Below, piece after piece: positions 1 to 8,119 of a stretch of 29,160 nucleotides of DNA. The notes under the pieces are model-generated. The model saw only the letters and a program-made list of their open reading frames with translations. It did no database searches and was not told the DNA's origin. The stretch's first letter is position 1; every line of letters starts with the position of its first letter. The stretch comes from Candidatus Pelearchaeum sp. GTDB taxonomy: Archaea > Thermoproteota > Nitrososphaeria_A > Caldarchaeales > Caldarchaeaceae. The position numbers were made by a program, and so were the translations under genes. The DNA is taken from contig WAQC01000090.1 of NCBI GenBank assembly GCA_015520425.1, positions 1 to 29,160 of the forward strand. Reading direction: 5' to 3'.

Positions 1-1086
1 AGTATGCATATTGTTGAGATTATTGAGATGGTTCAGGGACTTATTTCCAGGGGGTATGCATACCGCGTTGATGGTAGCGTTTACTTTGATGTGATGAAAG
101 TTGATGATTATGGTAAGTTATCTGGGATAAGGCGGGAGGAGCTGGATAGACATAGGATAGAACCCGACCCGCGTAAGAGAAACTCGGCTGACTTTGCTCT
201 TTGGAAGGAGGCTCCTCCTGGCTATCCGCTCTCATGGCCAAGCCCCTGGGGCAGGGGATTCCCAGGATGGCATATAGAATGCTCCGTTATGAGCATGAAG
301 TATCTAGGAGAGCAGATAGACATTCATGGAGGAGGACAGGAGCTAGTTTTCCCACACCACGAAAATGAGATAGCCCAATCAGAGAGCTTCACAGGTAAGA
401 AGCCCTTCGTCAAGTATTGGCTACATACTGGCGAGCTCACCGTGGGTGGGCGCGGGATGCATAAGTCGCTGGGTAATTTCATAACCATACGCCAAGCGCT
501 CCAAAACTATGACGCAGACACAATACGGCTCTTCGTACTCTCATCACATTATAGAAGCCCGCTAGACTATAGTGAGAACTCAATGAGGCAGGCCTTAGAG
601 AATATTATGCGAATAAGAGGACTTCTTGACCATGTAAATAGCCTACTAGCAGAGGCGAAAGATTACGGGGATATTGATTCTGAGGAGAGGGAATTTATTA
701 GCAAAATTGAGGCAGCTAGACAGGGATTTATACAAGCCATGGCTGACGATTTTAACACTCCACAGGCGTTGTCACAGTTGTATGAACTTGTGAGACTTTC
801 TAACTCGTTCATAAGTAAGCGTAGCAAAATCTCCAGTCAAGTACTCCAGCGCATATCCAGTAATATTCTTGATTTATGTAATTCTATTGGCCTGCTTCTG
901 GACTATAAGCCCCCGAAACTCGCCGCAGATGTGGAGAAACTGCTCAATATCTTGGTTGAGGTTAGAGCGGAGCTCCGCCGTAGGGGTATGTACGACCTGA
1001 GCGATAGGATAAGGAGTCGTTTATCGGAGCTGGGTCTGATAGTTGAGGACACGCGAGAAGGGACTCGTGTAAGGGTTGCGCGATAA
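1..1086 (+). CDS. cysS: Cysteinyl-tRNA synthetase, C-terminal part (5' end outside window)
   Basis: Charges tRNA-Cys with cysteine in the cytoplasm. The reading frame is open from base 1, so the start codon and the HIGH motif lie upstream of the window. Seen: the class I catalytic core segment WHIECSVMS and GGGQELVFPHHENEIAQSE, which in this family holds the zinc ligands (Cys, His, Glu), then a KMSKS-type loop written GMHKSLGNF at about residue 153 of the visible part, followed by the helical anticodon-binding (DALR-like) C-terminus with the usual FNTPQAL stretch. By comparison with bacterial enzymes of about 460 residues, roughly the first 110 residues are missing. The loop reads HKS rather than MSKS, a tolerated variation. 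The next gene begins 55 bases downstream. Confidence 0.96.
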   Translation, partial: SMHIVEIIEMVQGLISRGYAYRVDGSVYFDVMKVDDYGKLSGIRREELDRHRIEPDPRKRNSADFALWKEAPPGYPLSWPSPWGRGFPGWHIECSVMSMKYLGEQIDIHGGGQELVFPHHENEIAQSESFTGKKPFVKYWLHTGELTVGGRGMHKSLGNFITIRQALQNYDADTIRLFVLSSHYRSPLDYSENSMRQALENIMRIRGLLDHVNSLLAEAKDYGDIDSEEREFISKIEAARQGFIQAMADDFNTPQALSQLYELVRLSNSFISKRSKISSQVLQRISSNILDLCNSIGLLLDYKPPKLAADVEKLLNILVEVRAELRRRGMYDLSDRIRSRLSELGLIVEDTREGTRVRVAR

Positions 1087-1141
1087 GCTAAATAATCCAA
1101 AGACACACTACTACGGAGTTTAGGTTAGATGGTGGGGTGGT

Positions 1142-1843
1142 TTGAAGGGCGTTATACTAGCTGGTGGCTATGGGAAGCGTTTAAGACCGCTCACCGACTC
1201 TGTGCCTAAGCCGCTTCTCAAGGTTTCTGAAAGACCAATAATAGAATGGCAGATTGAATGGCTAAAACACTACGGAATAGATGAGATAGTGGTATGTGCT
1301 GGCTATCTAAAGGAGAAGATTGTTGATGAGATTGGGAGCGGTCATAAGCTCGGTGTTAAGATAGGATATGCTATTGAGGACGAGCCTCTAGGGACTGGAG
1401 GCGCTTTGAAGAATGCTGAACACCTGCTTTCAAATGAAGATAAGTTCATAGTGATTAATGGTGATATACTTACAAACCTAGACCCGCGCAGGCTTCTTCC
1501 CATGCTTGATGAGAAGGATGTAGTCGGTTGTATAGCGTTGGTTCATCTTCCATCACCTTTTGGAATTATAGAATTTGACAAACAGAGTGGAAGAATTCTG
1601 AAATTTACTGAAAAGCCTCGGCTTCCCCAACATTATATTAACGCGGGGGTTTATGCTTTTAGGCCGTCGGTATTTCAGTACTTGCCTGAGAATGGTGATA
1701 TTGAGAAGACGACGTTTCCATCACTAGCTAAGGATGGTATGCTTAGGGCTATTCCTTACGAAGGTGTGGAGTGGATTAGCATAGATAGTCATAAGGACTT
1801 GGAGGAAGCTGCCAAGCTTGTGGGAAGGATAATACCTACCTGA
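1142..1843 (+). CDS. Sugar-phosphate nucleotidyltransferase (NTP_transferase family)
   Basis: Predicted to transfer a nucleoside monophosphate from an NTP to a sugar-1-phosphate (GDP-mannose, UDP-GlcNAc or dTDP-glucose type), feeding glycan or glycolipid synthesis. Seen: the N-terminal signature LAGGYGKRLRPLTD, then KPLL, the metal-binding VINGDIL around residue 104, GTGGAL, and FTEKP, all in the family order. At 233 residues it is a bare catalytic domain without the left-handed beta-helix acyl/acetyltransferase tail of longer homologues, so the sugar cannot be named. Start is UUG behind a GGTGGGGTGG purine-rich stretch, the same arrangement as at 6832. The 3' end overlaps the convergent acetyltransferase gene by 8 bases. 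Confidence 0.88.
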   Translation: MKGVILAGGYGKRLRPLTDSVPKPLLKVSERPIIEWQIEWLKHYGIDEIVVCAGYLKEKIVDEIGSGHKLGVKIGYAIEDEPLGTGGALKNAEHLLSNEDKFIVINGDILTNLDPRRLLPMLDEKDVVGCIALVHLPSPFGIIEFDKQSGRILKFTEKPRLPQHYINAGVYAFRPSVFQYLPENGDIEKTTFPSLAKDGMLRAIPYEGVEWISIDSHKDLEEAAKLVGRIIPT

Positions 1844-2342
1844 GGCGGCGTATCATGACGTATGCATCTTCGCCATCCATGTAGTAGGATTTACTCCTCT
1901 CGTGTATCTTATATCCTAGTTTCTGGTAAAGCCGTATAGCCTGCTCGTTGCTTACCCTAACCTCAAGATAGCTCTCATCACACTTATACACATCCCTAAG
2001 AGAGTCAAGTGTTCTCCTCATAAGCTCAAATGCTATGCCCCGTCTTCTATATTCTGGAAGCACGGCCACAGAGACCACGTTCCCAGCCTTCTTTACGCGC
2101 AGCGTCTCAAACTTTGAGAATATCCTTTCAATCCTACACATCACATAGCCAATAACTCGGCCGTTATGGATAGCCACCCAAAATGCGGCGGGATAATCCC
2201 GTAATATAGACTCAAAGAAGCTATACGTGTAGTTTTCAGGCAGGCATATCCTGTTTATATTCATTACTTGAAGCAGGTCTTCAAACCGCGCATTACGATA
2301 TTCTACCGCCAGCTTATTATCGCCGTGTATGAGCGTCTCCAT
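1836..2342 (-). CDS. rimI: GNAT N-acetyltransferase, archaeal RimI/Ard1 type
   Basis: Acetylates protein N-termini, or a ribosomal protein, using acetyl-CoA. Seen: the GNAT acetyl-CoA motif VSVAVLPEYRRRGIA (residues about 91-104, with the R-R-x-G-x-A pyrophosphate loop), followed by LEVRVSNEQAIRLYQKLGY, the typical RimI/NAT motif B, and a C-terminal YYMDGEDAYVM as in archaeal Ard1-like enzymes. Length of 168 residues is normal for the family. Start is ATG. It is divergent from the M50 protease gene across an 82-base gap containing TATA-like sequence, and overlaps the upstream convergent gene by 8 bases. Substrate cannot be settled from sequence. Confidence 0.9.
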   Translation of the reverse strand: METLIHGDNKLAVEYRNARFEDLLQVMNINRICLPENYTYSFFESILRDYPAAFWVAIHNGRVIGYVMCRIERIFSKFETLRVKKAGNVVSVAVLPEYRRRGIAFELMRRTLDSLRDVYKCDESYLEVRVSNEQAIRLYQKLGYKIHERSKSYYMDGEDAYVMIRRLR

Positions 2343-2424
2343 AACCCAGCTTGGATTTGTTAATGCAAACTAGGTTATTATAAGCCTTTCCAAGAGACTA
2401 AAGATAATCCTTTTACCTCGGCGC

Positions 2425-3546
2425 GTGTTATATGGGGGTGTGTTTAGTGCGTCAAGCGTCTATGAGCCGCGTCTAGAGGAGATAAAGAGGATAATCACCA
2501 GCAACTTTAGGGTTAGGGACCTATATTATGATGCGGGGGTTCTTACTTTTGATATTGAGGATACTTGGATAAAGGAGAGGTTTAAGGAAGCGGCTCTCAT
2601 GATGCGGGAGCTTGGATACCTTCCTACTGCAAAGAAAACTGAGCAGGGAGTTCAGATTAAGGTGTATCCCTACAGCAGGCCAAAGAAGGGCTCTATGAGA
2701 ATACCAATACTGATGATGACGGCCACGATAGCTACCGTCGGCGCAGACGGGTATCTACGTTCCTCAAGCCCCATATACAAGCTCCTACAGATACAATATG
2801 GAATATCCGAGATAATAATCCAATCACTACTATTCACAATAGCGATATTCTCCATAGTCTTCATACATGAGATGGGCCATAAGATATCTGCTTGGATTGA
2901 CAAGATATCAGCCAGCCCTCCATACTTCATACCTGGACTTCCAGGATTTATCCCGACCTTTGGTGCCGTGATTTTCCAGAGAGACCCGTTGGTGAATCGT
3001 GATGATATGTTTGACATAGGTGTTAGTGGGCCTGTCGCGGGGTTCATGGTTGGAGTGCTGGTTACGTTTCTCGCTTTCCAGACTGCAGTATGGATTCCCG
3101 CTGAGCAGTATCTGACCGTGATAAGCTCTGCTGTTGAGGAGGGGGCGGTATTCTACAGCCCGCCTCTCATATTCCACCTGATTAGGATGCTCTATGGAAA
3201 CCCTGATTCTGTCCCATTCTTCATGAGCGTCGGCTTCGCAGCATGGCTGGGAATGGTGGTAACCGCGCTTAATTTACTCCCCATATGGCAGCTGGATGGG
3301 GGCAGGATATTCCGCAGCTTCCTATCACGCCGCCAGCACATAATAGCCTCATACATCGCGTTAGGAATCCTCGCGATAACTGGATATTTCTTCATGGCTC
3401 TACTAATAATACTGCTGATGCATAGAGCGCCTGACATAGCGCCACTAGATGAGGTGTCGCCACTCTCACGCGGAAGGAAGCTGGCCATGATAGGCGTTAT
3501 AGCCATGCTAATACTCTCCTACGTCCCGCTGACGCGCGTGGCTTAA
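2425..3546 (+). CDS. Site-2-protease-like membrane zinc metalloprotease (M50 family)
   Basis: Intramembrane zinc protease of the S2P/M50 class, expected in the cytoplasmic membrane, possibly in regulated proteolysis or processing of membrane proteins. Seen: a soluble N-terminal region (about residues 1-90), then several hydrophobic segments. HEMGH at residues 148-152 gives the zinc ligands H148 and H152 and catalytic E149. The second signature NLLPIWQLDGGR at about 283-294 supplies the third ligand Asp. FDIGVSGPVAGFMVG precedes another membrane segment and the protein ends in a hydrophobic helix. Length (373) fits archaeal M50 proteins. The start is ambiguous between GTG 2425 and GTG 2440. 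Its last codons overlap the convergent LarA-like gene by 4 bases. The substrate is unknown. Confidence 0.9.
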   Translation: MLYGGVFSASSVYEPRLEEIKRIITSNFRVRDLYYDAGVLTFDIEDTWIKERFKEAALMMRELGYLPTAKKTEQGVQIKVYPYSRPKKGSMRIPILMMTATIATVGADGYLRSSSPIYKLLQIQYGISEIIIQSLLFTIAIFSIVFIHEMGHKISAWIDKISASPPYFIPGLPGFIPTFGAVIFQRDPLVNRDDMFDIGVSGPVAGFMVGVLVTFLAFQTAVWIPAEQYLTVISSAVEEGAVFYSPPLIFHLIRMLYGNPDSVPFFMSVGFAAWLGMVVTALNLLPIWQLDGGRIFRSFLSRRQHIIASYIALGILAITGYFFMALLIILLMHRAPDIAPLDEVSPLSRGRKLAMIGVIAMLILSYVPLTRVA

Positions 3547-4556
3547 GATTTTATCGCCAAACGCGTCCCAAGAACCTGTGGAATAGCTACAACCCTGCTC
3601 TCCCTACCCTTCACCCTCCAAGCGTAGGTAAGCGCATCATCAACGACATCAGAATGCCTAGCACCGAGAAGCTTCTCCACATACGTTGCGGGAAGAGCGG
3701 TAACCATACAAACCTTACTAACATCAACAAGCTTAAACCAGCGCTCAAGAACCATATCACCGCTTTCCACGTTATTATGACGGCTTACCAACGACTGGAT
3801 AAACGAGCCTGGGCCAAGCCCCCCACTACATTCGGCAACGAAGATTATTACACAGTCTTCCGCTACACCATATAGCGACGCAGGGATATGCATACATGAG
3901 TATAGATTATTATCTGTTGGATACCCATCACCACAGAGGATTATGACATCTGGCTTCTCCTCAAGATAGACGATAGCTCCATCATGTTCTTCGTCGGTTT
4001 CCATGTTTATTGATTTAATTTCACCTCGTGCTGCGTTGGCCTCTATTATGAGAACATCCTCGTTAAGGTTTGGTATTTGCTTTTTGAAGTGCTCCGCCCC
4101 TATCGTAGTGTAGCCCCACATAATCTTTGGTGCAACTATAACCTTAGCGTTCTTCCCATACTTTCCAGCATCATATTCGCGTAATGTGATAATCCTATCT
4201 ACATTTGGGAAATGCTTGGCGATATGAGCCACGTTTGCAGCAAGCTCTTTCTCAACCTTATCAGAATAATAGCGCCAACCTGAAATAACCAACTCTAGAC
4301 GCTTCTCTAATGTCATAAAGATGTTTATAGTGTCTTGTATGAGCTCATCAAGCCCTTCAAGACCAGCTACATAATCAACGAACATGACAACTTTATTGTC
4401 TCGGTTAATTAGATGTTCATTCTCTTCTACTAATCGTTTTACGTCCTCGCCGAACCGTCTTCCAGTAATTTCATTCTGTATTATTGTTATGTTGGCTTCG
4501 CTGGGGAGGTCTGCGAATACCTCTGTCTTGCCGTACTTAAGCCATACCTCAACCAT
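3543..4556 (-). CDS. LarA-like (DUF2088, nickel-pincer lactate racemase family) protein, divergent
   Basis: Resembles LarA at both ends. The N-terminus MVEVWLKYGKTEVFADLP matches the start of the DUF2088 domain. The C-terminal half has GDGYPTDNNLYS (209-220) followed by an AECSGGLGPGSF stretch (241-252), the pattern seen in LarA just after the cofactor domain. Family enzymes racemise lactate or related 2-hydroxyacids with a nickel-pincer cofactor. Here the conserved GTHRP segment appears replaced by ISGWRYYSDK (91-100), so the catalytic histidines are not obvious. At 337 residues it is shorter than typical LarA (about 420). It may be a non-racemase relative or use other residues. It is divergent from the F420 operon, with start codons 56 bases apart. 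ATG start with GGAG upstream. Confidence 0.66.
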   Translation of the reverse strand: MVEVWLKYGKTEVFADLPSEANITIIQNEITGRRFGEDVKRLVEENEHLINRDNKVVMFVDYVAGLEGLDELIQDTINIFMTLEKRLELVISGWRYYSDKVEKELAANVAHIAKHFPNVDRIITLREYDAGKYGKNAKVIVAPKIMWGYTTIGAEHFKKQIPNLNEDVLIIEANAARGEIKSINMETDEEHDGAIVYLEEKPDVIILCGDGYPTDNNLYSCMHIPASLYGVAEDCVIIFVAECSGGLGPGSFIQSLVSRHNNVESGDMVLERWFKLVDVSKVCMVTALPATYVEKLLGARHSDVVDDALTYAWRVKGRESRVVAIPQVLGTRLAIKS

Positions 4557-4576
4557 CTTACTTCTCCTTAACTTCT

Positions 4577-4592
4577 CTCGCTATAAATAGAC
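4577..4592. promoter_or_regulatory. Shared, palindromic TATA element between the LarA-like gene and the F420 operon
   Basis: The decamer CTATAAATAG at 4581-4590 reads CTATTTATAG on the other strand, so it can serve as a TATA box in both directions. Its centre lies about 28 bases upstream of the ATG at 4613 (plus) and about 29 bases upstream of the ATG at 4556 (minus), the usual archaeal distance from TATA to transcription start. The plus-strand mRNA would therefore be nearly leaderless. The minus-strand one would have only a few leader bases. Inference from spacing only. Confidence 0.6.
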
Positions 4593-4612
4593 GGCTACAA
4601 AGGTCTATTGGT

Positions 4613-5242
4613 ATGGTCTGCGAAGCGGGGGCTGTGATTGACTTCCTCAAGAGTAGGAGAAGCTCAAAGCTTCTTAAGCGTGGTGATGTGCCTTTGGAGT
4701 ATGTAAAGAAAGCCCTAGAGGCGGCCACCTATGCCGCCAACGCGCATAACTCACAGCCATGGCGCTTCATCATAATAACAAGTGAGGAGATAAAAGAAAA
4801 ACTCCTAGAAGCCATGGAGGAAGAATGGCGGCGCGACCTCTCCAAAGACGGCCTAGAGGAGGAGAAGATTGAGAAGATAATAGAACATGCGTCTGAAAGG
4901 ACTCGTAGAGCTTCCATTCTAGTTATAGCGTGTCTAACTATGGAGGATATGGATGTCTATCCAGACGAGAGACGGCAGAGATACGAGTATGTTATGGGTG
5001 TCCAGTCGGTAGCTGCGGCTATACAGAACATGCTCCTCGCCCTACATGCGTATGGCCTCGGAGCTTGCTGGAGGTGCTCTCCACTCTTTGCGCAGGAGGC
5101 GGTGCGCAGAGTCTTGGGGATACCTAGGGAGGTTGAGCCTCAGGCGTTGATTGAGATAGGCCTACCTGGGGGACAGCGCGAGGCGAGCCGCAAACCCCTT
5201 GGTGAGGTATGTTTCCTTAACACTTGGGGTGAGAGGATTTGA
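4613..5242 (+). CDS. Nitroreductase-fold flavoprotein like the FbiB C-terminal domain; probable dehydro-F420 reductase
   Basis: FMN-dependent nitroreductase fold. The residues match the C-terminal domain of actinobacterial FbiB more closely than general nitroreductases: NAHNSQPWRFIII (44-56) for FMN contact, EAMEEEWRRDLSKDGL (67-81), VYPDERRQ (115-122), and AAIQNMLLALHAYGLGACW (135-153). In mycobacteria this domain reduces dehydro-F420-0, made when CofD/FbiA uses enolpyruvyl-PP-G derived from PEP. Here it stands alone (209 residues), without the gamma-glutamyl ligase domain of FbiB. It is the first gene of the operon, overlapping cofD by 4 bases (TTGA). The ATG lies about 28 bases downstream of a TATA box, so the mRNA is probably leaderless. 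A general nitroreductase is the alternative; operon context favours the F420 role. Confidence 0.82.
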   Translation: MVCEAGAVIDFLKSRRSSKLLKRGDVPLEYVKKALEAATYAANAHNSQPWRFIIITSEEIKEKLLEAMEEEWRRDLSKDGLEEEKIEKIIEHASERTRRASILVIACLTMEDMDVYPDERRQRYEYVMGVQSVAAAIQNMLLALHAYGLGACWRCSPLFAQEAVRRVLGIPREVEPQALIEIGLPGGQREASRKPLGEVCFLNTWGERI

Positions 5243-6171
5243 TAACATGCCTAGCTGGAGGAGTAGGGGCTGCACGTCTCTTAGAAGGGCTTGACAAAAT
5301 AGTAGATGAACATGGCGAGGAGCTTACCGTAATAGTTAATACGGGAGATGATGAAGAGTTCTTCGGCCTTCACGTCTCCCCAGATATAGATATCATAACT
5401 TACACGCTGGCGGGGATTGTTGAGAGGGAGCGTGGATGGGGAATTCGTGGCGATACCTTCGCGTGTCTTGACATGCTCGCAAGGCTTGGGTGCGAGACGT
5501 GGTTTAAGCTTGGAGACCGCGATATGGCCATACACATCTACAGGACTTGGAGGCTCAGGGATGGGGCTACACTAAGCCAGGTAACCGCAGAGATAGCCGC
5601 GAAGCTGGGCGTGAGGCATAAGATTATCCCGATGAGCGACGACCCTGTAAAGACGCATATAAAGACGCCAGCGGGCTTGCTTCCATTTCAACGCTATTTT
5701 GTTGAACGTGGAGCAAGTGATGAGGTCTTGGACGTTGTTTATGTTGGCTCTGATAGAGCTAGGCCAGCTTCAGGAGTCATAGAGTCTATACTCGGTGCGG
5801 AGGGTGTAATAATATGTCCGAGCAACCCTATAGTGAGCATAGGCACAATACTCGCGGTTCCTGGGGTTAGGGAAGCTCTACGCAAAACTTCTGGAAAAGT
5901 TCTCGCAATAAGCCCCATAATCGGCGGCGCTACCGTCAAGGGGCCAGCAGACAGAATGATGCGTGGGCTTGGGATTGAGGTCTCAGCTGCGGGCGTCGCA
6001 GAGCTTTACAAAGACTTTCTAAACATATATGTGATGGATGCGCAAGATGCGGAACTTCGTGAAAAAGTACAGAGCATGGGCGTTGATGTACATATAACCA
6101 ATACCCTGATGAGGTCTCTTGAGGATAAGAAGAGGCTGGCGCAGACCTGCTTGGAGCTTTTGGGGCTGTGA
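5239..6171 (+). CDS. cofD: 2-phospho-L-lactate transferase (CofD/FbiA)
   Basis: Transfers the phospho-lactyl (or phosphoenolpyruvyl) group from its GDP/GTP-activated form to the deazaflavin Fo, producing F420-0 or dehydro-F420-0. Seen: N-terminal GGVGAARLLEGL (7-18), NTGDDEEFFGLHVSPD (36-51) and the SNPIVSIGTILAVPGVR segment, in the order and spacing of CofD. Length 310 is typical. Start is UUG overlapping the upstream stop as TTGA, so translation is probably coupled. The operon continues one base after the stop with cofC. No cofE, cofG or cofH is visible in the window. Confidence 0.95.
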   Translation: MITCLAGGVGAARLLEGLDKIVDEHGEELTVIVNTGDDEEFFGLHVSPDIDIITYTLAGIVERERGWGIRGDTFACLDMLARLGCETWFKLGDRDMAIHIYRTWRLRDGATLSQVTAEIAAKLGVRHKIIPMSDDPVKTHIKTPAGLLPFQRYFVERGASDEVLDVVYVGSDRARPASGVIESILGAEGVIICPSNPIVSIGTILAVPGVREALRKTSGKVLAISPIIGGATVKGPADRMMRGLGIEVSAAGVAELYKDFLNIYVMDAQDAELREKVQSMGVDVHITNTLMRSLEDKKRLAQTCLELLGL

Positions 6172-6172
6172 A

Positions 6173-6796
6173 ATGCGGAGAATAGCTCTAATACCTGTGA
6201 AAAACCTGGAGCTTAGCAAGACTAGACTTAGTAAGGTGCTCTCTCCCGCCAAGCGGCGGCGCATAGTGCTTAGCATGCTTAGCAAAGTCATAAAAGCATG
6301 TAAGGGAGCAGGGCTGGAATGCATTATACTCTCCAGCGATAGGCGTGTCTTAGAGATATGCCGTAGAAGAAGGTGTAAAACAATAATTGACTATGCGGCT
6401 TCTCTTAATAAGTCAGTGGAAGAGGCTGTTAGATATCTCAGCCCCGACGCCGATACTAGGCTATCCGTAGTCTTCTCAGACCTACCACTACTCAGTAGCT
6501 CTGATATCTCCACCATAATGCGTATCCTTGATTACTGTGATGTAGTGATAGCGCCAGACCTACATCTATCGGGGACAAATATAATAGCCCTTAAAGGCGT
6601 CTTTGATGAGCTTAGATTCATGTATGGCCATGGGAGCTTTGACGCGCATCTACACGCCTTCAGCTCTCGTGGAAAAACCACTAAAACATACATTTCGCTT
6701 GGTACTGCGCTTGATATAGACACACCAAGGGATATTCGTCTTTTGGAGAAAATATTGGGGAAGAGGAGGGCGTGGTCTCTTCTCAGTGCTTATTAA
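6173..6796 (+). CDS. cofC: 2-phospho-L-lactate (or PEP) guanylyltransferase (CofC/FbiD)
   Basis: Activates 2-phospho-L-lactate, or PEP in the dehydro-F420 variant, with GTP to supply CofD. Seen: N-terminal MRRIALIPVKNLELSKTRLS, the CofC nucleotide-binding signature, then a VFSDLPLLSSSDI metal-binding strand and APDLHLSGTNIIAL, and FGHGSFD-like YGHGSFDAHL. An ATG 54 bases upstream (6119) would overlap cofD deeply and add residues without family similarity, so ATG 6173, one base after the cofD stop, is preferred. That gives 207 residues, the normal size. The neighbouring FbiB-like reductase raises the possibility that its substrate is PEP rather than 2-phospholactate. Confidence 0.92.
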   Translation: MRRIALIPVKNLELSKTRLSKVLSPAKRRRIVLSMLSKVIKACKGAGLECIILSSDRRVLEICRRRRCKTIIDYAASLNKSVEEAVRYLSPDADTRLSVVFSDLPLLSSSDISTIMRILDYCDVVIAPDLHLSGTNIIALKGVFDELRFMYGHGSFDAHLHAFSSRGKTTKTYISLGTALDIDTPRDIRLLEKILGKRRAWSLLSAY

Positions 6797-6831
6797 TAGG
6801 AGAGTAGTAAGATGTGGTGGGGTGTATATAG

Positions 6832-8037
6832 TTGGTCTTTCCGTTTAGCAGTATTGAGGACTTCAGGGTTGAGCTGAAGTCTGAACATGAGCTTTTCCGT
6901 AAAACTGTTAGGGAGTTTGCTGAGCGTGAGTTGGAGCCGCATTTGAGGGAGATAGAGCGGACTAACCAGATTCCGCAGCAGCTCCTGAAGAAAGCCGCCG
7001 AGCTGGGATACTTCGGGCTTGGAATACCAGAAGAATACGGCGGCCAGGGAACAGACCTGATATACAACAGCATATACGTGGAGGAGGTCTCGCGCATATG
7101 CCCAGCATTCACCGTTGCCACGCTTGTCCATGGACTCTTCACATTTCCAGTTCTCAAGTTCGGCACCGAGGAGCAGCGTCGTAAGTATGTCATACCTCTA
7201 GCGCGCGGTGAGAAGCACGCCGCTCATGCTACGACGGAGCCTGGGGCTGGAAGCGATGTGGCAGCTATTGAGACAACCGCAAAGGAGAAGGATGGCGGAT
7301 GGGTGATAAATGGACGTAAATACTTCATATCAGGAGCGGATAAGGCTGACTACTTCATAGTCCTCGCTAGGACGTCGCCGCCTCCAAGTAAGAAGGAGCG
7401 TTGGAAGGGGCTTACGTTCTTCATAGTGGAGCGCGGTACTGAGGGCTTTAGGGTTGGTGAGAAGATAGAGGTTGTCGGAATACGCGGAAGCCATCCATGC
7501 GAGGTCATACTAGACAACGTCTATGTGCCTGATGAGAATCGCGTGGGCGAGGAGGGAATGGGCTTCAAGATAGCTATGGAGACATACGACCATGGGAGGC
7601 TTGGTGTTGCTGCGCAGGCTGTCGGCGTAGCCCAGGCTGCGTTTGAGAAAAGCCTCCAATACACCATGCAGAGGCGCGCGTTTGAAAGACCTCTCCTAGG
7701 CTTCCAGGCAGTGCAGTTCCATATCAGCGAGATGCTCACTTACCTTGAGGCTGCTAGGCTCATGCTATACTGGGCGTCTCACCTAGCCACGCAGGAAAGG
7801 CCAGAAGCCGTCTTCGCAGCCTCTATGGCCAAGCTCTTCGCAACAGAGGCGGCGGAGAAAGCTGCGTTAAAGGCGATAACCGTTCATGGCGGCATGGGAG
7901 TAGCGGTGGAGGGAATGGTGGAGAGATTCCTCAGGGATGTCCAGATATTCAAGACATACGAGGGGACTAACGATATTCAGCGGTTGGTCATAATGCGGCA
8001 GATGATGAAACAAGCGTTTGGTATGGAAATTTCGTAG
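6832..8037 (+). CDS. Acyl-CoA dehydrogenase
   Basis: FAD-dependent alpha,beta-dehydrogenation of an acyl-CoA thioester in beta-oxidation or branched-chain degradation. Seen: helical N-terminal domain with FRKTVREFAERELEP, the FAD/substrate loop ATTEPGAGSDVAA (about 138-150), WVINGRKYFISGADKADYF, DHGRLGVAAQAVGVAQAA, and the C-terminal HGGMGVAVEG followed by TYEGTNDIQRLVI, whose Glu is the expected catalytic base of the short/medium-chain class. Full length at 401 residues. Start is UUG at 6832 preceded by GGTGGGGTG. It lies 35 bases after cofC, so it could be read through from the F420 operon, though acyl-CoA dehydrogenases do not use F420. An electron-transfer flavoprotein partner is not present here. 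Confidence 0.95.
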   Translation: MVFPFSSIEDFRVELKSEHELFRKTVREFAERELEPHLREIERTNQIPQQLLKKAAELGYFGLGIPEEYGGQGTDLIYNSIYVEEVSRICPAFTVATLVHGLFTFPVLKFGTEEQRRKYVIPLARGEKHAAHATTEPGAGSDVAAIETTAKEKDGGWVINGRKYFISGADKADYFIVLARTSPPPSKKERWKGLTFFIVERGTEGFRVGEKIEVVGIRGSHPCEVILDNVYVPDENRVGEEGMGFKIAMETYDHGRLGVAAQAVGVAQAAFEKSLQYTMQRRAFERPLLGFQAVQFHISEMLTYLEAARLMLYWASHLATQERPEAVFAASMAKLFATEAAEKAALKAITVHGGMGVAVEGMVERFLRDVQIFKTYEGTNDIQRLVIMRQMMKQAFGMEIS

Positions 8038-8067
8038 TCAATACGGTTGTAGGGCTTCTCTTAGAGC

Positions 8068-8092
8068 CTTTAATAATATTTTTAAGCTGAGC
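8068..8092 (+). promoter_or_regulatory. TATA-box promoter upstream of the zinc-ribbon membrane protein
   Basis: An AT-rich TTTAATAATATTTTTAAG run sits about 30-50 bases before GTG 8120. A start of transcription 25 or so bases downstream of the TTTTTAAG part would fall at about 8110-8115, supporting a start at GTG 8120 (or ATG 8129) rather than at the in-frame ATG inside the preceding gene. Confidence 0.5.
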
Positions 8093-8119
8093 TTAGGATT
8101 TTGCTGTCTGGAAGGCTGC

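Noticed and set aside
3654..3875. Plus-strand ORF inside the LarA-like gene
   Set aside because: Shadow frame with no start signal or domain, on the strand opposite a better-supported gene.
6119..6172. Upstream ATG extension of cofC
   Set aside because: It would overlap cofD by 53 bases and add residues with no CofC similarity; ATG 6173 gives the conserved N-terminus.
6832..8037. Acyl-CoA dehydrogenase as an F420-dependent enzyme because of its neighbours
   Set aside because: It has the normal FAD-type acyl-CoA dehydrogenase motifs; adjacency to cofC is not evidence for F420 use.
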